Below, piece by piece: positions 1 through 5,816 of a DNA stretch of 5,820 nt. Under the pieces are notes generated by a model, which saw nothing but the letters and a program-made list of their open reading frames with translations, searched no databases and was not told the origin of the DNA. This stretch comes from CALCKU01 sp964534845. GTDB lineage: Bacteria; Pseudomonadota; Alphaproteobacteria; Caulobacterales; Maricaulaceae. Position numbers and translations under genes: made by a program. Numbering within the stretch: the first letter of the stretch is position 1; the number at the start of each line of letters is the position of its first letter. The stretch spans positions 1 through 5,820 of the forward strand of contig CAZHPV010000099.1 in NCBI GenBank assembly GCA_964534845.1, written 5' to 3'.

Positions 1-1
1 A

Positions 2-241
2 GCCTTAGCAGAATTTGACGAGCAATTCCAAAAATTTAGAAATGCCCATATGCAGCTTATTTATCGTTCTATTGGCGTCGAAGCGAACTCATTGAAAGGA
101 CGCCCGGTTGAAATTTTAAATGAAGGTTTACGGCAAAAGTTCTTTCCTGCTCTTTGGCAGGTACGCGCAGAAATGACAGATCGTTGGGGCGGCACTTATG
201 GTCGCAAACGCGAAAAACTGGATAGTACTAACGGTGCGTGA
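2..241 (+). CDS. Tryptophan 2,3-dioxygenase family protein, C-terminal part (5' end outside window)
   Basis: This frame is open from the window edge and ends in TGA at 239-241, leaving 79 C-terminal residues. They match the tail of bacterial heme-dependent tryptophan 2,3-dioxygenase (TDO). Seen are a helix with FQKFRNAH, corresponding to the family's FQ-W-R-RH segment, then an R-S-I-G step, and a terminal FFPALWQVR corresponding to FFPEL-DVR. TDO opens the indole ring of L-Trp to N-formylkynurenine in the cytosol, the first step of the kynurenine pathway. The kynureninase-like gene that overlaps its 3' end supports the call. Oddity: the flexible substrate loop GTGGSSG of ordinary TDOs is replaced at equal length by NSLKGRP (bases 86-106), with Ser where the substrate-contacting Thr normally sits. 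I infer a divergent TDO-superfamily enzyme that may use another indole or aromatic substrate. The heme-ligand region lies outside the window. Confidence 0.82.
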   Translation, partial: ALAEFDEQFQKFRNAHMQLIYRSIGVEANSLKGRPVEILNEGLRQKFFPALWQVRAEMTDRWGGTYGRKREKLDSTNGA

Positions 242-1328
242 TTTCTTTGAAGTCCCTGAACGTTATTTCCTCTCCCATAGCGTGGGGTGCATCCCAAAAT
301 CTTCCCAAAAAGCAATTAGTGATCACTACCTTAAGCCTTGGGGGCAATCTGGGGGCAATGCTTGGCCCGGTTGGCTCTCAACCTTACAGGAATACAGGTC
401 GAAAATTGGCGAGATGCTCGGTGCGTCGTCCGAAAGCATGTGCCCACAAATTAATGTCTCCAGCGCCCTGACCAAAATACTGTATAGCTTACCATGGCAG
501 ACGTCGCGGAACGTCATTCTCTTATCGCCACATGATTTTCCAACAAATGGCTTTGTGTTTAAACAGGCCGAACGGTCTGGTTATAAATTGAAATTCTTAG
601 AAGGCGAAATAACTGATCCTCAGGTCTGGAATAAAGCCATCGATAGTGCGACAGCAATTGTTCACGTAACCCATGCGCTGTCCAACACATCTCATCTTTT
701 ACCTGTAAAAGAAATCTGCGAGATGGCGCGTCAGAAAGAGGTTGTTAGCATCGTCGATATCGCGCAATCTGTTGGAGTTGTGCCGATTGACCTCATAGAT
801 TGGAAAGCAGACTTTGCAATCGGCACAGGTGTAAAGTTCCTCTGCTGCGGACCAGGAGCATGCTTTCTCTATGTTTCAAAACAAATGCTAGAAAATTGTA
901 GACCTGTTGATGTGGGGTGGTTTTCTCATGAGAGCCCTTTTGAGATGGATATTCGCGACTTTCGCTATGCTGATGACGCGATGAAGTTTTTCGGCGGAAC
1001 ACCATCGCCAGCACCCTTTATTCTCGCTAATGAAAGCCTATCTCTTTTGCACCATATTGGACTGCAGGGTATTTATGAAACCATCCAAACATCCCTATCG
1101 TTTTTAGTCGAAGGTCTACCAAAGGCAATTTTGAAATCTCCACAAGCTAATCACGCGCGTGGTGCTACCTTGGTTGTTGCCCCGTCGAACAGACAAGGAC
1201 TGCGTGAGGCTTTAAAGATTAAGAATATTTTGTATGATGAACGAGCTGAAGGTTTTCGATTTTCAGTTCATGCCTATACGAGTTCATCAGATTTAGATGA
1301 TTTACGAAAAGCCATTAAACATTCATGA
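198..1328 (+). CDS. Kynureninase-like PLP-dependent enzyme (aminotransferase class V fold)
   Basis: This 376-residue cytosolic protein has a fold-type I PLP layout. FEVPERYFLSHSVGCIP (17-33) parallels the kynureninase F-P-IYLDGNSLG-P entry motif. D187 in VDIAQS should contact the pyridine nitrogen, and K213 in GTGVKFLCCGPG should form the Schiff base. GWFSHESPF (240-248) and GGTPSP (266-271) match kynureninase GWFGH--PF and CGTQP. R354 in FRFSVHAY sits where the carboxylate-binding Arg is expected. Kynureninase cleaves kynurenine to anthranilate and alanine. Differences are clear: the Tyr before the PLP Lys is Val, LDGNSLG is altered, and the protein is about 40 residues shorter than the 416-residue Pseudomonas enzyme. 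A related C-C or C-S lyase, or another class V enzyme, is therefore possible. The ATG at 198 overlaps the TDO-like gene by 44 bases and follows GGGGCGG at a good distance. An in-frame GTG at 234 is the alternative start and would give an 8-base overlap. Either way the two genes should be co-transcribed and translationally coupled. Confidence 0.8.
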   Translation: MVANAKNWIVLTVRDFFEVPERYFLSHSVGCIPKSSQKAISDHYLKPWGQSGGNAWPGWLSTLQEYRSKIGEMLGASSESMCPQINVSSALTKILYSLPWQTSRNVILLSPHDFPTNGFVFKQAERSGYKLKFLEGEITDPQVWNKAIDSATAIVHVTHALSNTSHLLPVKEICEMARQKEVVSIVDIAQSVGVVPIDLIDWKADFAIGTGVKFLCCGPGACFLYVSKQMLENCRPVDVGWFSHESPFEMDIRDFRYADDAMKFFGGTPSPAPFILANESLSLLHHIGLQGIYETIQTSLSFLVEGLPKAILKSPQANHARGATLVVAPSNRQGLREALKIKNILYDERAEGFRFSVHAYTSSSDLDDLRKAIKHS

Positions 1329-1382
1329 AAAGGTCTACTAAAACCATTCAATGTGATTCAGAACTGCGTTCAAAGAAGGTAT

Positions 1383-1462
1383 ATGCGAGCGGCTTATTAT
1401 CGCCCAATTATGGCCGCTGGGCGAGAGGCTTATAGCGCCTAAAGAAGGCCGCTCGCATTTTG
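1383..1462 (+). terminator. Long nested inverted repeat, probable terminator of the TDO/kynureninase-like operon
   Basis: An 11-bp perfect inverted repeat, ATGCGAGCGGC (1383-1393) with GCCGCTCGCAT (1448-1458), is followed by a short T tract (TTTTG) in the plus direction. Its 54-base interior is not random. It holds a second hairpin CGCCCA/TGGGCG (1401-1406 with 1418-1423) and a third, AGGC/GCCT (1426-1429 with 1437-1440), so the RNA can fold into a three-way junction. It lies between the stop at 1328 and the convergent tetR stop at 1495. The role as terminator is inferred. The enclosed loop is much longer than in a classical intrinsic terminator, so a structured RNA or a small dispersed repeat is the alternative. 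In the minus direction there is no clean T tract. Confidence 0.55.
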
Positions 1463-1494
1463 TCTAAAGCATTACTAAATTGACCCTGGTTCGT

Positions 1495-2070
1495 CTACAA
1501 AATCAGTTTCTCTAGACTTTCCATAATTGCCGCTCTCCAATCCATAGCGGGCATTAATTGCACGACGCTATGACGCTTAAGGCTAACAAAGCCATGCAGC
1601 ATAGCCCATACCTCAATCGCCTTTTTTTGCTTCATTTCTGCGCTTGCATCGTCAGGAAGCAATATTGAAGCAAAGGACAAAAGCCTGCCGAAAGCCTCTA
1701 TACTTGCGGTGCGGGCTGCATCTGATGGCACGTAATCTGCGCCCGCATCTCCAAATATAAGTTGATAATGAGCCTGATTGTTCTCAGCTATATCCAAATA
1801 ACGCTCGCATGCGGCCAGAGCAGAGCCCTTCGGATCGTTTGGGTTATCAACTTTCATGGACTCACGAAGTAACACAAAGCCTTCGATATAAAGGGCCTCT
1901 AACAAGCCATCTTTGCCCTTAAAGTGGCTGTAGATACCGATGGTTGAGACACCTGCTCTTTCCGCAATTGCTCTCACGCTGAGCGCGGCTATTCCGCCAC
2001 TTAAAAACAAGTCTGAAGTGGCACTCAAGATTTTAGCTTTACTAGACGATTGCGGTTTTTTGGCCGGCAT
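1495..2070 (-). CDS. TetR/AcrR-family transcriptional regulator
   Basis: This 191-residue protein has the usual TetR length. A Lys/Ser-rich tail (1-13) precedes the N-terminal three-helix DNA-binding domain. The helix-turn-helix spans about residues 31-60, with AIAERAGVSTIGIYSHFKGK showing the family signature A-GVS---IY-HF--K. The C-terminal ligand/dimer domain carries WAMLHGFVSL (155-164), resembling the W-x-x-x-H-G motif of the 'WHG' TetR C-terminal domain. It reads divergently from the flavoprotein/DUF2855 operon, with 79 bp between the two start codons. That gap contains a double palindrome of the kind TetR dimers bind, so it very probably represses itself and that operon until an unknown, probably small hydrophobic, ligand releases it. 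The start is ATG at 2070, with a strong Shine-Dalgarno AAGAGGAA (2077-2084 on the complementary strand) six bases upstream. The ligand cannot be read from sequence. Confidence 0.93.
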   Translation of the reverse strand: MPAKKPQSSSKAKILSATSDLFLSGGIAALSVRAIAERAGVSTIGIYSHFKGKDGLLEALYIEGFVLLRESMKVDNPNDPKGSALAACERYLDIAENNQAHYQLIFGDAGADYVPSDAARTASIEAFGRLLSFASILLPDDASAEMKQKKAIEVWAMLHGFVSLKRHSVVQLMPAMDWRAAIMESLEKLIL

Positions 2071-2082
2071 GTCGTTTTCCTC

Positions 2083-2111
2083 TTGACTTGATATAACACT
2101 GTTATGCTACA
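2083..2111 (+). promoter_or_regulatory. Candidate promoter of the flavoprotein/DUF2855 operon
   Basis: TTGACT (2083-2088) is a good -35 hexamer. At 17-19 bases spacing the -10 region is poor (GCTACA or TACAGA around 2106-2113). The operator overlaps the whole spacer and -10 area, as expected for steric repression. The -35 also overlaps the Shine-Dalgarno of the divergent tetR gene. No firm promoter could be assigned in the tetR direction. Confidence 0.4.
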
Positions 2112-2131
2112 GATGCATAACAGCGTTATAT
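2091..2131. promoter_or_regulatory. Tandem palindromic operator, probable TetR-family binding site
   Basis: A 17-bp arm, ATATAACACTGTTATGC (2091-2107), is repeated inverted as GCATAACAGCGTTATAT (2115-2131) across a 7-bp spacer, with 16 of 17 positions matching. Each arm contains its own 13-bp palindrome. ATAACACTGTTAT (2093-2105) is perfect around its centre, and ATAACAGCGTTAT (2117-2129) has one mismatched pair. The centres are 24 bp apart, which fits two repressor dimers binding side by side. The site lies between the divergent tetR and flavoprotein start codons and would cover the promoters of both, so autoregulation plus operon control is the natural reading. Direct evidence is the symmetry; the bound protein is inferred from position. 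Confidence 0.85.
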
Positions 2132-2149
2132 ATCAGGATTGAGCTTAAT

Positions 2150-3550
2150 ATGAAACATAAAACAATAAAAGCTGATTATGTCATAGTTGGGAGCGGCGCG
2201 ATCGGCATGGCTTTTGCTGATATACTCCTGAGCGAAACCGACGCAACAATTGCGATTATTGATCGGTATCAAAAACCCGGCGGGCATTGGAATGTAGCCT
2301 ACCCCTTTGTGACCTTACATCAACCTTCAGCCTATTACGGCGTATCCTCGCGTGAGCTTGGCAGTGGATTGAAAGATGAAGTCGGCCTTAATAAAGGCTT
2401 GTTCGAGGTTGCGACCGGCGCAGAGGTAAGCGCCTATTATGACAATGTTATGCGTCAAACATTTTTGCCTTCCGGCCGCGTCCAATACTTCCCCATGTGT
2501 AACTATAAAAGCGATGGTGTTTTTGAACACATGCTCTCGGGCCAAAGCTACCATGTAACAGCAGAGCTCAAGACCGTAGACTGCACCTACCTCAACACGT
2601 CGGTTCCAGCCACTCACACACCAAACTTTTCGATTGCCGAAGGCGTGAAATTCATGCCGCTTAATGACTTGCCCTCTATCACTGAGGCTCCAGACGGATA
2701 TATTGTTATAGGCGGGGGTAAAACAGGCATTGATGCCTGTCTTTGGTTGCTGGAGCATAATGTTGACCCGGATAAAATTCAATGGGTTGTGTCGCGTGAT
2801 GCTTGGCTACTGAACCGAAAAAACACCCAGCCAACGATGGAGTTTTTTAACAATACTATTGGCGCCCAGGCCAACCAATTCGAAGCTATCGCGAAGTCTG
2901 AATCGATTACCGACATGTTCGACCGCCTTGAAGGCTGCGGGTATTTTTTACGGCTAGATCCAAATGTTAGGCCATCAATGTTTCACGGTGCAACCATTAG
3001 TGAATTGGAACTTGAGCAACTCCGCCGACTTAAGAATGTCATTCGTCTTGGACGGGTTAAGGATGTTGGACTGAACAAAACCGTTTTAGATATCGGCGAA
3101 ATTACCACGGGCCCGAATTACATACATGTAGATTGCTCAGCCAGCGCTCTGACAAACCTTGAAACGAAGCCTATTTTTCAAGGGAATTTAATCACGCCTC
3201 AAATGGTACGGTCTTATCAACCCGTATTCAGCGCTGCCTTTATTGCACGCGCTGAAACTGCCTATGATTCTGAAGAAAAAAAGAATGAAATGTGTGGGGT
3301 GGTGGCTATCCCAGACAAAGATACGGATTTCATCAAATTCACGGCCGCCTTTATGAAAAACCAGTATCTTTGGTCTCAAGACACTGACCTACAAAAATGG
3401 CTGTTTGATAATCGTCTGGATGGTTTTAGCCACGTCGTGGCAACGATAGATAAAAATGATGATAAGAAAGTGGCCATCATGAAAAAGCTTAGAGATAACG
3501 CGTTCCCTGCCATGGGTAAGTTAACCCAATATATCACCCAAATTTCTTAG
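2150..3550 (+). CDS. FMO-like FAD/NAD(P)-binding flavoprotein oxidoreductase
   Basis: This 466-residue cytosolic protein has two dinucleotide-binding Rossmann motifs. VIVGSGAIG (11-19) near the N-terminus should bind FAD, with acidic D38 ending the second strand. YIVIGGGKTGIDA (184-196) should bind NAD(P)H. Between them lie PGGHW (43-47) and LHQPSAYYGV (56-65), which recall the GGTW and D-P-S-Y region of flavin monooxygenases, and VPATHTP (152-158) at the usual inter-domain linker. The Baeyer-Villiger fingerprint F-G-H-W-P/D is not seen, so I do not call it a BVMO. There is no signal peptide or membrane segment. AGGA (2135-2138) stands 11 bases before the ATG. The DUF2855 gene starts 8 bases after its stop, and the divergent TetR gene points to inducible expression. 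It is likely an NAD(P)H-dependent oxidase or monooxygenase acting on a small organic compound; the substrate is unknown. The last 100 or so residues show no motif I recognise. Confidence 0.82.
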   Translation: MKHKTIKADYVIVGSGAIGMAFADILLSETDATIAIIDRYQKPGGHWNVAYPFVTLHQPSAYYGVSSRELGSGLKDEVGLNKGLFEVATGAEVSAYYDNVMRQTFLPSGRVQYFPMCNYKSDGVFEHMLSGQSYHVTAELKTVDCTYLNTSVPATHTPNFSIAEGVKFMPLNDLPSITEAPDGYIVIGGGKTGIDACLWLLEHNVDPDKIQWVVSRDAWLLNRKNTQPTMEFFNNTIGAQANQFEAIAKSESITDMFDRLEGCGYFLRLDPNVRPSMFHGATISELELEQLRRLKNVIRLGRVKDVGLNKTVLDIGEITTGPNYIHVDCSASALTNLETKPIFQGNLITPQMVRSYQPVFSAAFIARAETAYDSEEKKNEMCGVVAIPDKDTDFIKFTAAFMKNQYLWSQDTDLQKWLFDNRLDGFSHVVATIDKNDDKKVAIMKKLRDNAFPAMGKLTQYITQIS

Positions 3551-3558
3551 AGATAATT

Positions 3559-4641
3559 ATGACTGAAATTCAAACTCGTAAAAAGAACCTGCATGAGACT
3601 CAAATAGTTGAAACCAGCATTCCTGAAATTTCTGAGGGCGAAATATGCCTGAAGGTTGATCGTTTTGCCTTCACTTCTAACAATTTCACTTATGGTGTTG
3701 CAGGTGACATGCTGGGCTATTGGCAGTTCTTCCCGCCAAAGGCCTCTCAAAGCCAAGGCTGGGGCATTTTGCCCGTATGGGGGTTAGCAGATGTCATAGA
3801 GAGCAAAACGTCAGGCATACCCATTGGAGAGCGCATATTTGGATATTTCCCCCCGGCCACCCATTTAAAAATGAAACCTGTCAAAATCACTGATGCCAAC
3901 TTCGTGGACGGTGTTGATCACCGTTCGGCTTTACCCCCAGGTTATAATCAATACTCAAGAGTGGCGGGCGAATCTGGCTATAGCCCAGCCATGGATGATA
4001 TGCGGATGTTATTATTTCCGCTCCATGTCACATCATTTTGCCTGCATGACTATATATCGAGTGCAGATTGGTTCGGCGCTGAGCAAGTCATTATTGTAAG
4101 CGCGTCCAGCAAAACCGCTTTAGGCCTCGCTTATGCGCTCCATAGTGATGACACCGCTCCGAAAGTGGTAGGGCTCACCTCCTCGCGTAACCTAAATTTT
4201 GTTAAATGCATCGGGTATTATGATGAAGCTGTACCCTATGACGCGTTAGGCGATATTAAAAACGTACCGACCGCCATCGTCGACTTGTCCGGAAATACCG
4301 CTCTCATTAAGACGCTTAGGGCGCAGCTAGGCGATGATATGAAGCATTGTGTCAATGTGGGCCTCACCCACTGGGAAGAGATAGACGCAAGTGCTTTGAT
4401 TGAGCAAGATGAGCGCACATTTCAGTTTTTTGCACCCGGGCATATACAAAAACGTAGGAGCGATTGGGGAACCGCAGAGTTTCGCAAGCGCTCTATGGGC
4501 TTCATGATGAAATCCATGCAATCAAGTCAAAGTTGGCTCAAGGTTAAAAACGTCTCAGGTATCAATGAGTTTTCAAATATCTATCAAGATGTTAGCGATG
4601 GCCGCATTCCTGCCAATGAGGGTGTCATCGTCACCATCTAA
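3559..4641 (+). CDS. DUF2855 family protein, MDR-like
   Basis: This 360-residue protein carries the signature segments I associate with DUF2855: RFAFTSNNFTYG (35-46), GDMLGYWQFFPP (49-60), ASSKTALGLA (182-191), VGLTS (204-208), THW (270-272) and FFAPGHIQKR (290-299) before SDWG. The order resembles medium-chain dehydrogenase/reductases (quinone oxidoreductase type): a GroES-like N-terminal half, then a Rossmann-like half. The canonical glycine-rich GxGxxG is replaced by SASSKTALG, and no zinc-ligand cysteine cluster is visible. The family has no established reaction that I know of. Only 8 bases separate its ATG from the flavoprotein stop, and the Shine-Dalgarno is weak (AGAGA region overlapping that stop), so translational coupling is likely. 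I infer that it works with the flavoprotein, for instance reducing or binding the product or substrate of an oxygenation step under TetR control. Family assignment is firm; function is not. Confidence 0.88.
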   Translation: MTEIQTRKKNLHETQIVETSIPEISEGEICLKVDRFAFTSNNFTYGVAGDMLGYWQFFPPKASQSQGWGILPVWGLADVIESKTSGIPIGERIFGYFPPATHLKMKPVKITDANFVDGVDHRSALPPGYNQYSRVAGESGYSPAMDDMRMLLFPLHVTSFCLHDYISSADWFGAEQVIIVSASSKTALGLAYALHSDDTAPKVVGLTSSRNLNFVKCIGYYDEAVPYDALGDIKNVPTAIVDLSGNTALIKTLRAQLGDDMKHCVNVGLTHWEEIDASALIEQDERTFQFFAPGHIQKRRSDWGTAEFRKRSMGFMMKSMQSSQSWLKVKNVSGINEFSNIYQDVSDGRIPANEGVIVTI

Positions 4642-4700
4642 GACGGCCTTTGCAAAGTTGGGGGCAGATTAGCAGACATAATTGAGATACATCAGCGGCA

Positions 4701-4742
4701 TAAAATCGCCCAAAATAAGACACTCGAAATATTTCTTAGGGC
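4701..4742 (-). terminator. Candidate terminator downstream of the TIR/NDT-like gene
   Basis: Read on the minus strand, GCCCTAAGA (4742-4734) can pair with TCTTA (4720-4716) and then GGGC (4711-4708), leaving a four-T bulge on one side and a 13-base loop. GATTTTA follows immediately. The stem is imperfect and the T tract short, so this is tentative. It sits 29 bases beyond the stop codon at 4771. No better terminator was seen for either convergent operon in the 129-base gap; the gap's other structures are two short palindromes, CTTTGCAAAG (4648-4657) and CGCATGCG (4758-4765). Confidence 0.35.
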
Positions 4743-4770
4743 AGGCGATCCAGATAGCGCATGCGAAACC

Positions 4771-5388
4771 TTAAGCAAGTTTCTGGCGTTGCCATTCGAT
4801 AATGGTTTCCCAAAGATCATTGAAGGTTAAATGATCGGCATCTAATTTCAAAACCTTGCAGATAATAGGGAGCGTTGTTTCAAATTCGCGGTAGCGTTTT
4901 GTGATGTAACGCGCCCCTGGCAGGGTTTTGGAGCGCGAGGCGGTTTGAAGCCAATCGCGTATGCAGCGTATGGCCGTTTCCTGATTGCCTTTGTGAGATT
5001 TTATATCTTGTCCTGATATGTCTGAAATGGATTTCTGGTAACGGTGACGCTCCTGATCCAGCACGATTAGGCGTTTCTTCTTTTGGCGGCCTTCGCCGTA
5101 GCGTTTGGCCCCCAAGAATAACCCGAGCTCAAGTGGCATGTTAAAGCGGGGCAGACCGCTATCTTTATCCAGCTCCATATTTGAGAGATCATGGATGCCA
5201 TACATGGATTGCTCAATGATGCGTTCTATTTTTTGAAGGCGGATATCGCCGCTATCTACGACTTCGAGCGCGCTGCGCGGTGTGTAGCCACAATCAATAA
5301 CCGCGAAGACAAGCGCGCGAAACATAGGATTGTAATCATCTGTGAACGGACAATTTATGAAAATGGACTTGGAGTAGGCGGCTTTCAA
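4771..5388 (-). CDS. Uncharacterised protein resembling nucleoside deoxyribosyltransferase / TIR-like fold (FINCPF family)
   Basis: This 205-residue protein matches a family I recall only as hypothetical. Motifs in order are SIFINCPF (8-15, first strand), a helix MFRALVFAVIDCGY (22-35), SALEVVDSGDIRLQKI (39-54), YGIHDLS (63-69), FNMPLELGLFLGAKR (82-96) and RLIVLD (106-111), then RYQKSISDISGQDI (116-129). Strand-helix alternation, a conserved Asp after the third strand, and Glu87 in P-x-E-L-G-x-x-L/A-x-x-K are reminiscent of nucleoside 2-deoxyribosyltransferases and TIR-type NAD hydrolases, where a Glu in a similar motif is catalytic. That relationship is inference. The start is TTG at 5388; no in-frame ATG occurs before residue 22, and the strand motif begins at residue 8, so TTG is required. 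TTG overlaps the TGA of the preceding 61-residue gene and lacks a clear Shine-Dalgarno, implying coupled translation. There is no signal peptide or transmembrane segment. Confidence 0.8.
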   Translation of the reverse strand: MKAAYSKSIFINCPFTDDYNPMFRALVFAVIDCGYTPRSALEVVDSGDIRLQKIERIIEQSMYGIHDLSNMELDKDSGLPRFNMPLELGLFLGAKRYGEGRQKKKRLIVLDQERHRYQKSISDISGQDIKSHKGNQETAIRCIRDWLQTASRSKTLPGARYITKRYREFETTLPIICKVLKLDADHLTFNDLWETIIEWQRQKLA

Positions 5389-5570
5389 CCGGTTTTAGCT
5401 TTGCGTGGCTTTTGCGATAGGGCCGATTGCACGGCGATGCGAATCTCTCGCTTGGAGAAATTACCGCCAGATGGCGGTACGGAGAGTTTTCTGCCATCAC
5501 TTAAGGTGACGGTTTTACCAATACCCTTAGCTTTAGGCGGGGGTTTTCTATGGGTCGGCTTTTTGCTCAT
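5385..5570 (-). CDS. Small basic protein coupled to the TIR/NDT-like gene
   Basis: This 61-residue protein is not one I recognise. It has 16 Lys/Arg and only 2 Asp/Glu, so it is strongly basic. The N-terminal 15 residues are Pro/Lys-rich and probably disordered. Then TVTLSDGRKLSVP (20-32) looks like a beta-hairpin, SKREIRIAVQSALSQ (39-53) like a helix, and a basic tail follows. The ATG at 5570 is preceded by GTAGGA at short spacing. Its TGA stop overlaps the TTG start of the downstream gene by four bases in all, so the two proteins are probably made together and in proportion. That arrangement supports it being a real gene despite its size. A nucleic-acid-binding partner, inhibitor or antitoxin-like regulator of the larger protein is conceivable, but nothing in the sequence proves it. 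Confidence 0.65.
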   Translation of the reverse strand: MSKKPTHRKPPPKAKGIGKTVTLSDGRKLSVPPSGGNFSKREIRIAVQSALSQKPRKAKTG

Positions 5571-5601
5571 AAATCCTACATAGCACCAAATGGCGTCAAT
5601 G

Positions 5602-5629
5602 TGAATATCTCAACGCTGGATTATTTCAA
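5602..5629 (-). promoter_or_regulatory. Candidate promoter for the two-gene minus-strand module
   Basis: On the minus strand TTGAAA (5629-5624) is followed after 16 bases by TATTCA (5607-5602), about 30 bases before the ATG at 5570. The -35 is good and the -10 only fair. Position is right for the module's promoter, but the match could be chance in this AT-richer stretch. Confidence 0.3.
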
Positions 5630-5669
5630 AGAAAGCCTGTGTTGACCTATCTGTCATGTTGGCTTTCGC

Positions 5670-5698
5670 TTGAGTTATGTCAACTCTGGGCCTAACTT
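5670..5698 (+). promoter_or_regulatory. Candidate promoter for the gene starting at the right edge
   Basis: TTGAGT (5670-5675) and TAACTT (5693-5698) are separated by exactly 17 bases. The spacer overlaps an inverted repeat GAGTT/AACTC (5672-5676 with 5682-5686) that could be an operator. A second -35-like TTGACC lies at 5642-5647 without a good -10. Transcription from here would give a leader of about 110 bases before the ATG at 5817. Confidence 0.3.
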
Positions 5699-5705
5699 AA
5701 TCCTG

Positions 5706-5809
5706 CACGCCTGCCAAATCAGCGTGTGGAGTTCACCAGCTCCCTGTGAAGTGAGACGGCCCAATTGGGCGCGTCCTGTATTTGCGTGTCTCCGGTTACG
5801 GCCGGAGGG
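5706..5809 (+). other. Hairpin-rich putative structured mRNA leader
   Basis: This stretch is visibly richer in G and C than the rest of the window and shows no open coding frame of note. Four stems are apparent: CACGC/GCGTG (5706-5726), GGAG/CTCC (5728-5743) or, as an alternative fold, TTCAC/GTGAA (5732-5750), GACGGCCC/GGGC-g-CGTC with an AATT loop and one bulged G (5755-5775), and CTCCGG/CCGGAG with a six-base loop (5790-5807). The last stem covers part of the Shine-Dalgarno GGAGGG (5804-5809). No T tract follows the hairpins, so they do not look like terminators. I could not match the stretch to a riboswitch or ribosomal-protein leader that I know. Confidence 0.45.
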
Positions 5810-5816
5810 CGTAGGA

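Noticed and set aside
339..360. Tandem 11-base near-repeat TGGGGGCAATC / TGGGGGCAATG inside the kynureninase-like gene
   Set aside because: An 11-base duplication would shift the frame, but both flanks read sensibly in one frame and fit the family, so it is probably coincidental.
1383..1458. Integron attC site or tRNA-like element
   Set aside because: The attC core sites are absent around the outer stem, no integrase is present, and no tRNA arms or T-loop sequence can be found.
2327..2782. 151-codon open frame on the minus strand
   Set aside because: It lies wholly inside the well-supported flavoprotein gene, has no recognisable motif, and its composition is that of an antisense shadow.
2150..3550. 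Baeyer-Villiger monooxygenase
   Set aside because: The two nucleotide-binding motifs and GGHW resemble that group, but the diagnostic F-x-G-x-x-x-H-x-x-x-W motif between them is missing.
5191..5583. 130-codon plus-strand open frame
   Set aside because: It is antisense to the coupled two-gene module, which has motifs, a Shine-Dalgarno and a start/stop overlap; this frame has none of these.
5706..5807. Signal recognition particle RNA or a known riboswitch
   Set aside because: The GGAAG/GCAG-type loop of SRP RNA and the conserved cores of TPP, cobalamin, glycine and SAM-II riboswitches could not be found by eye.
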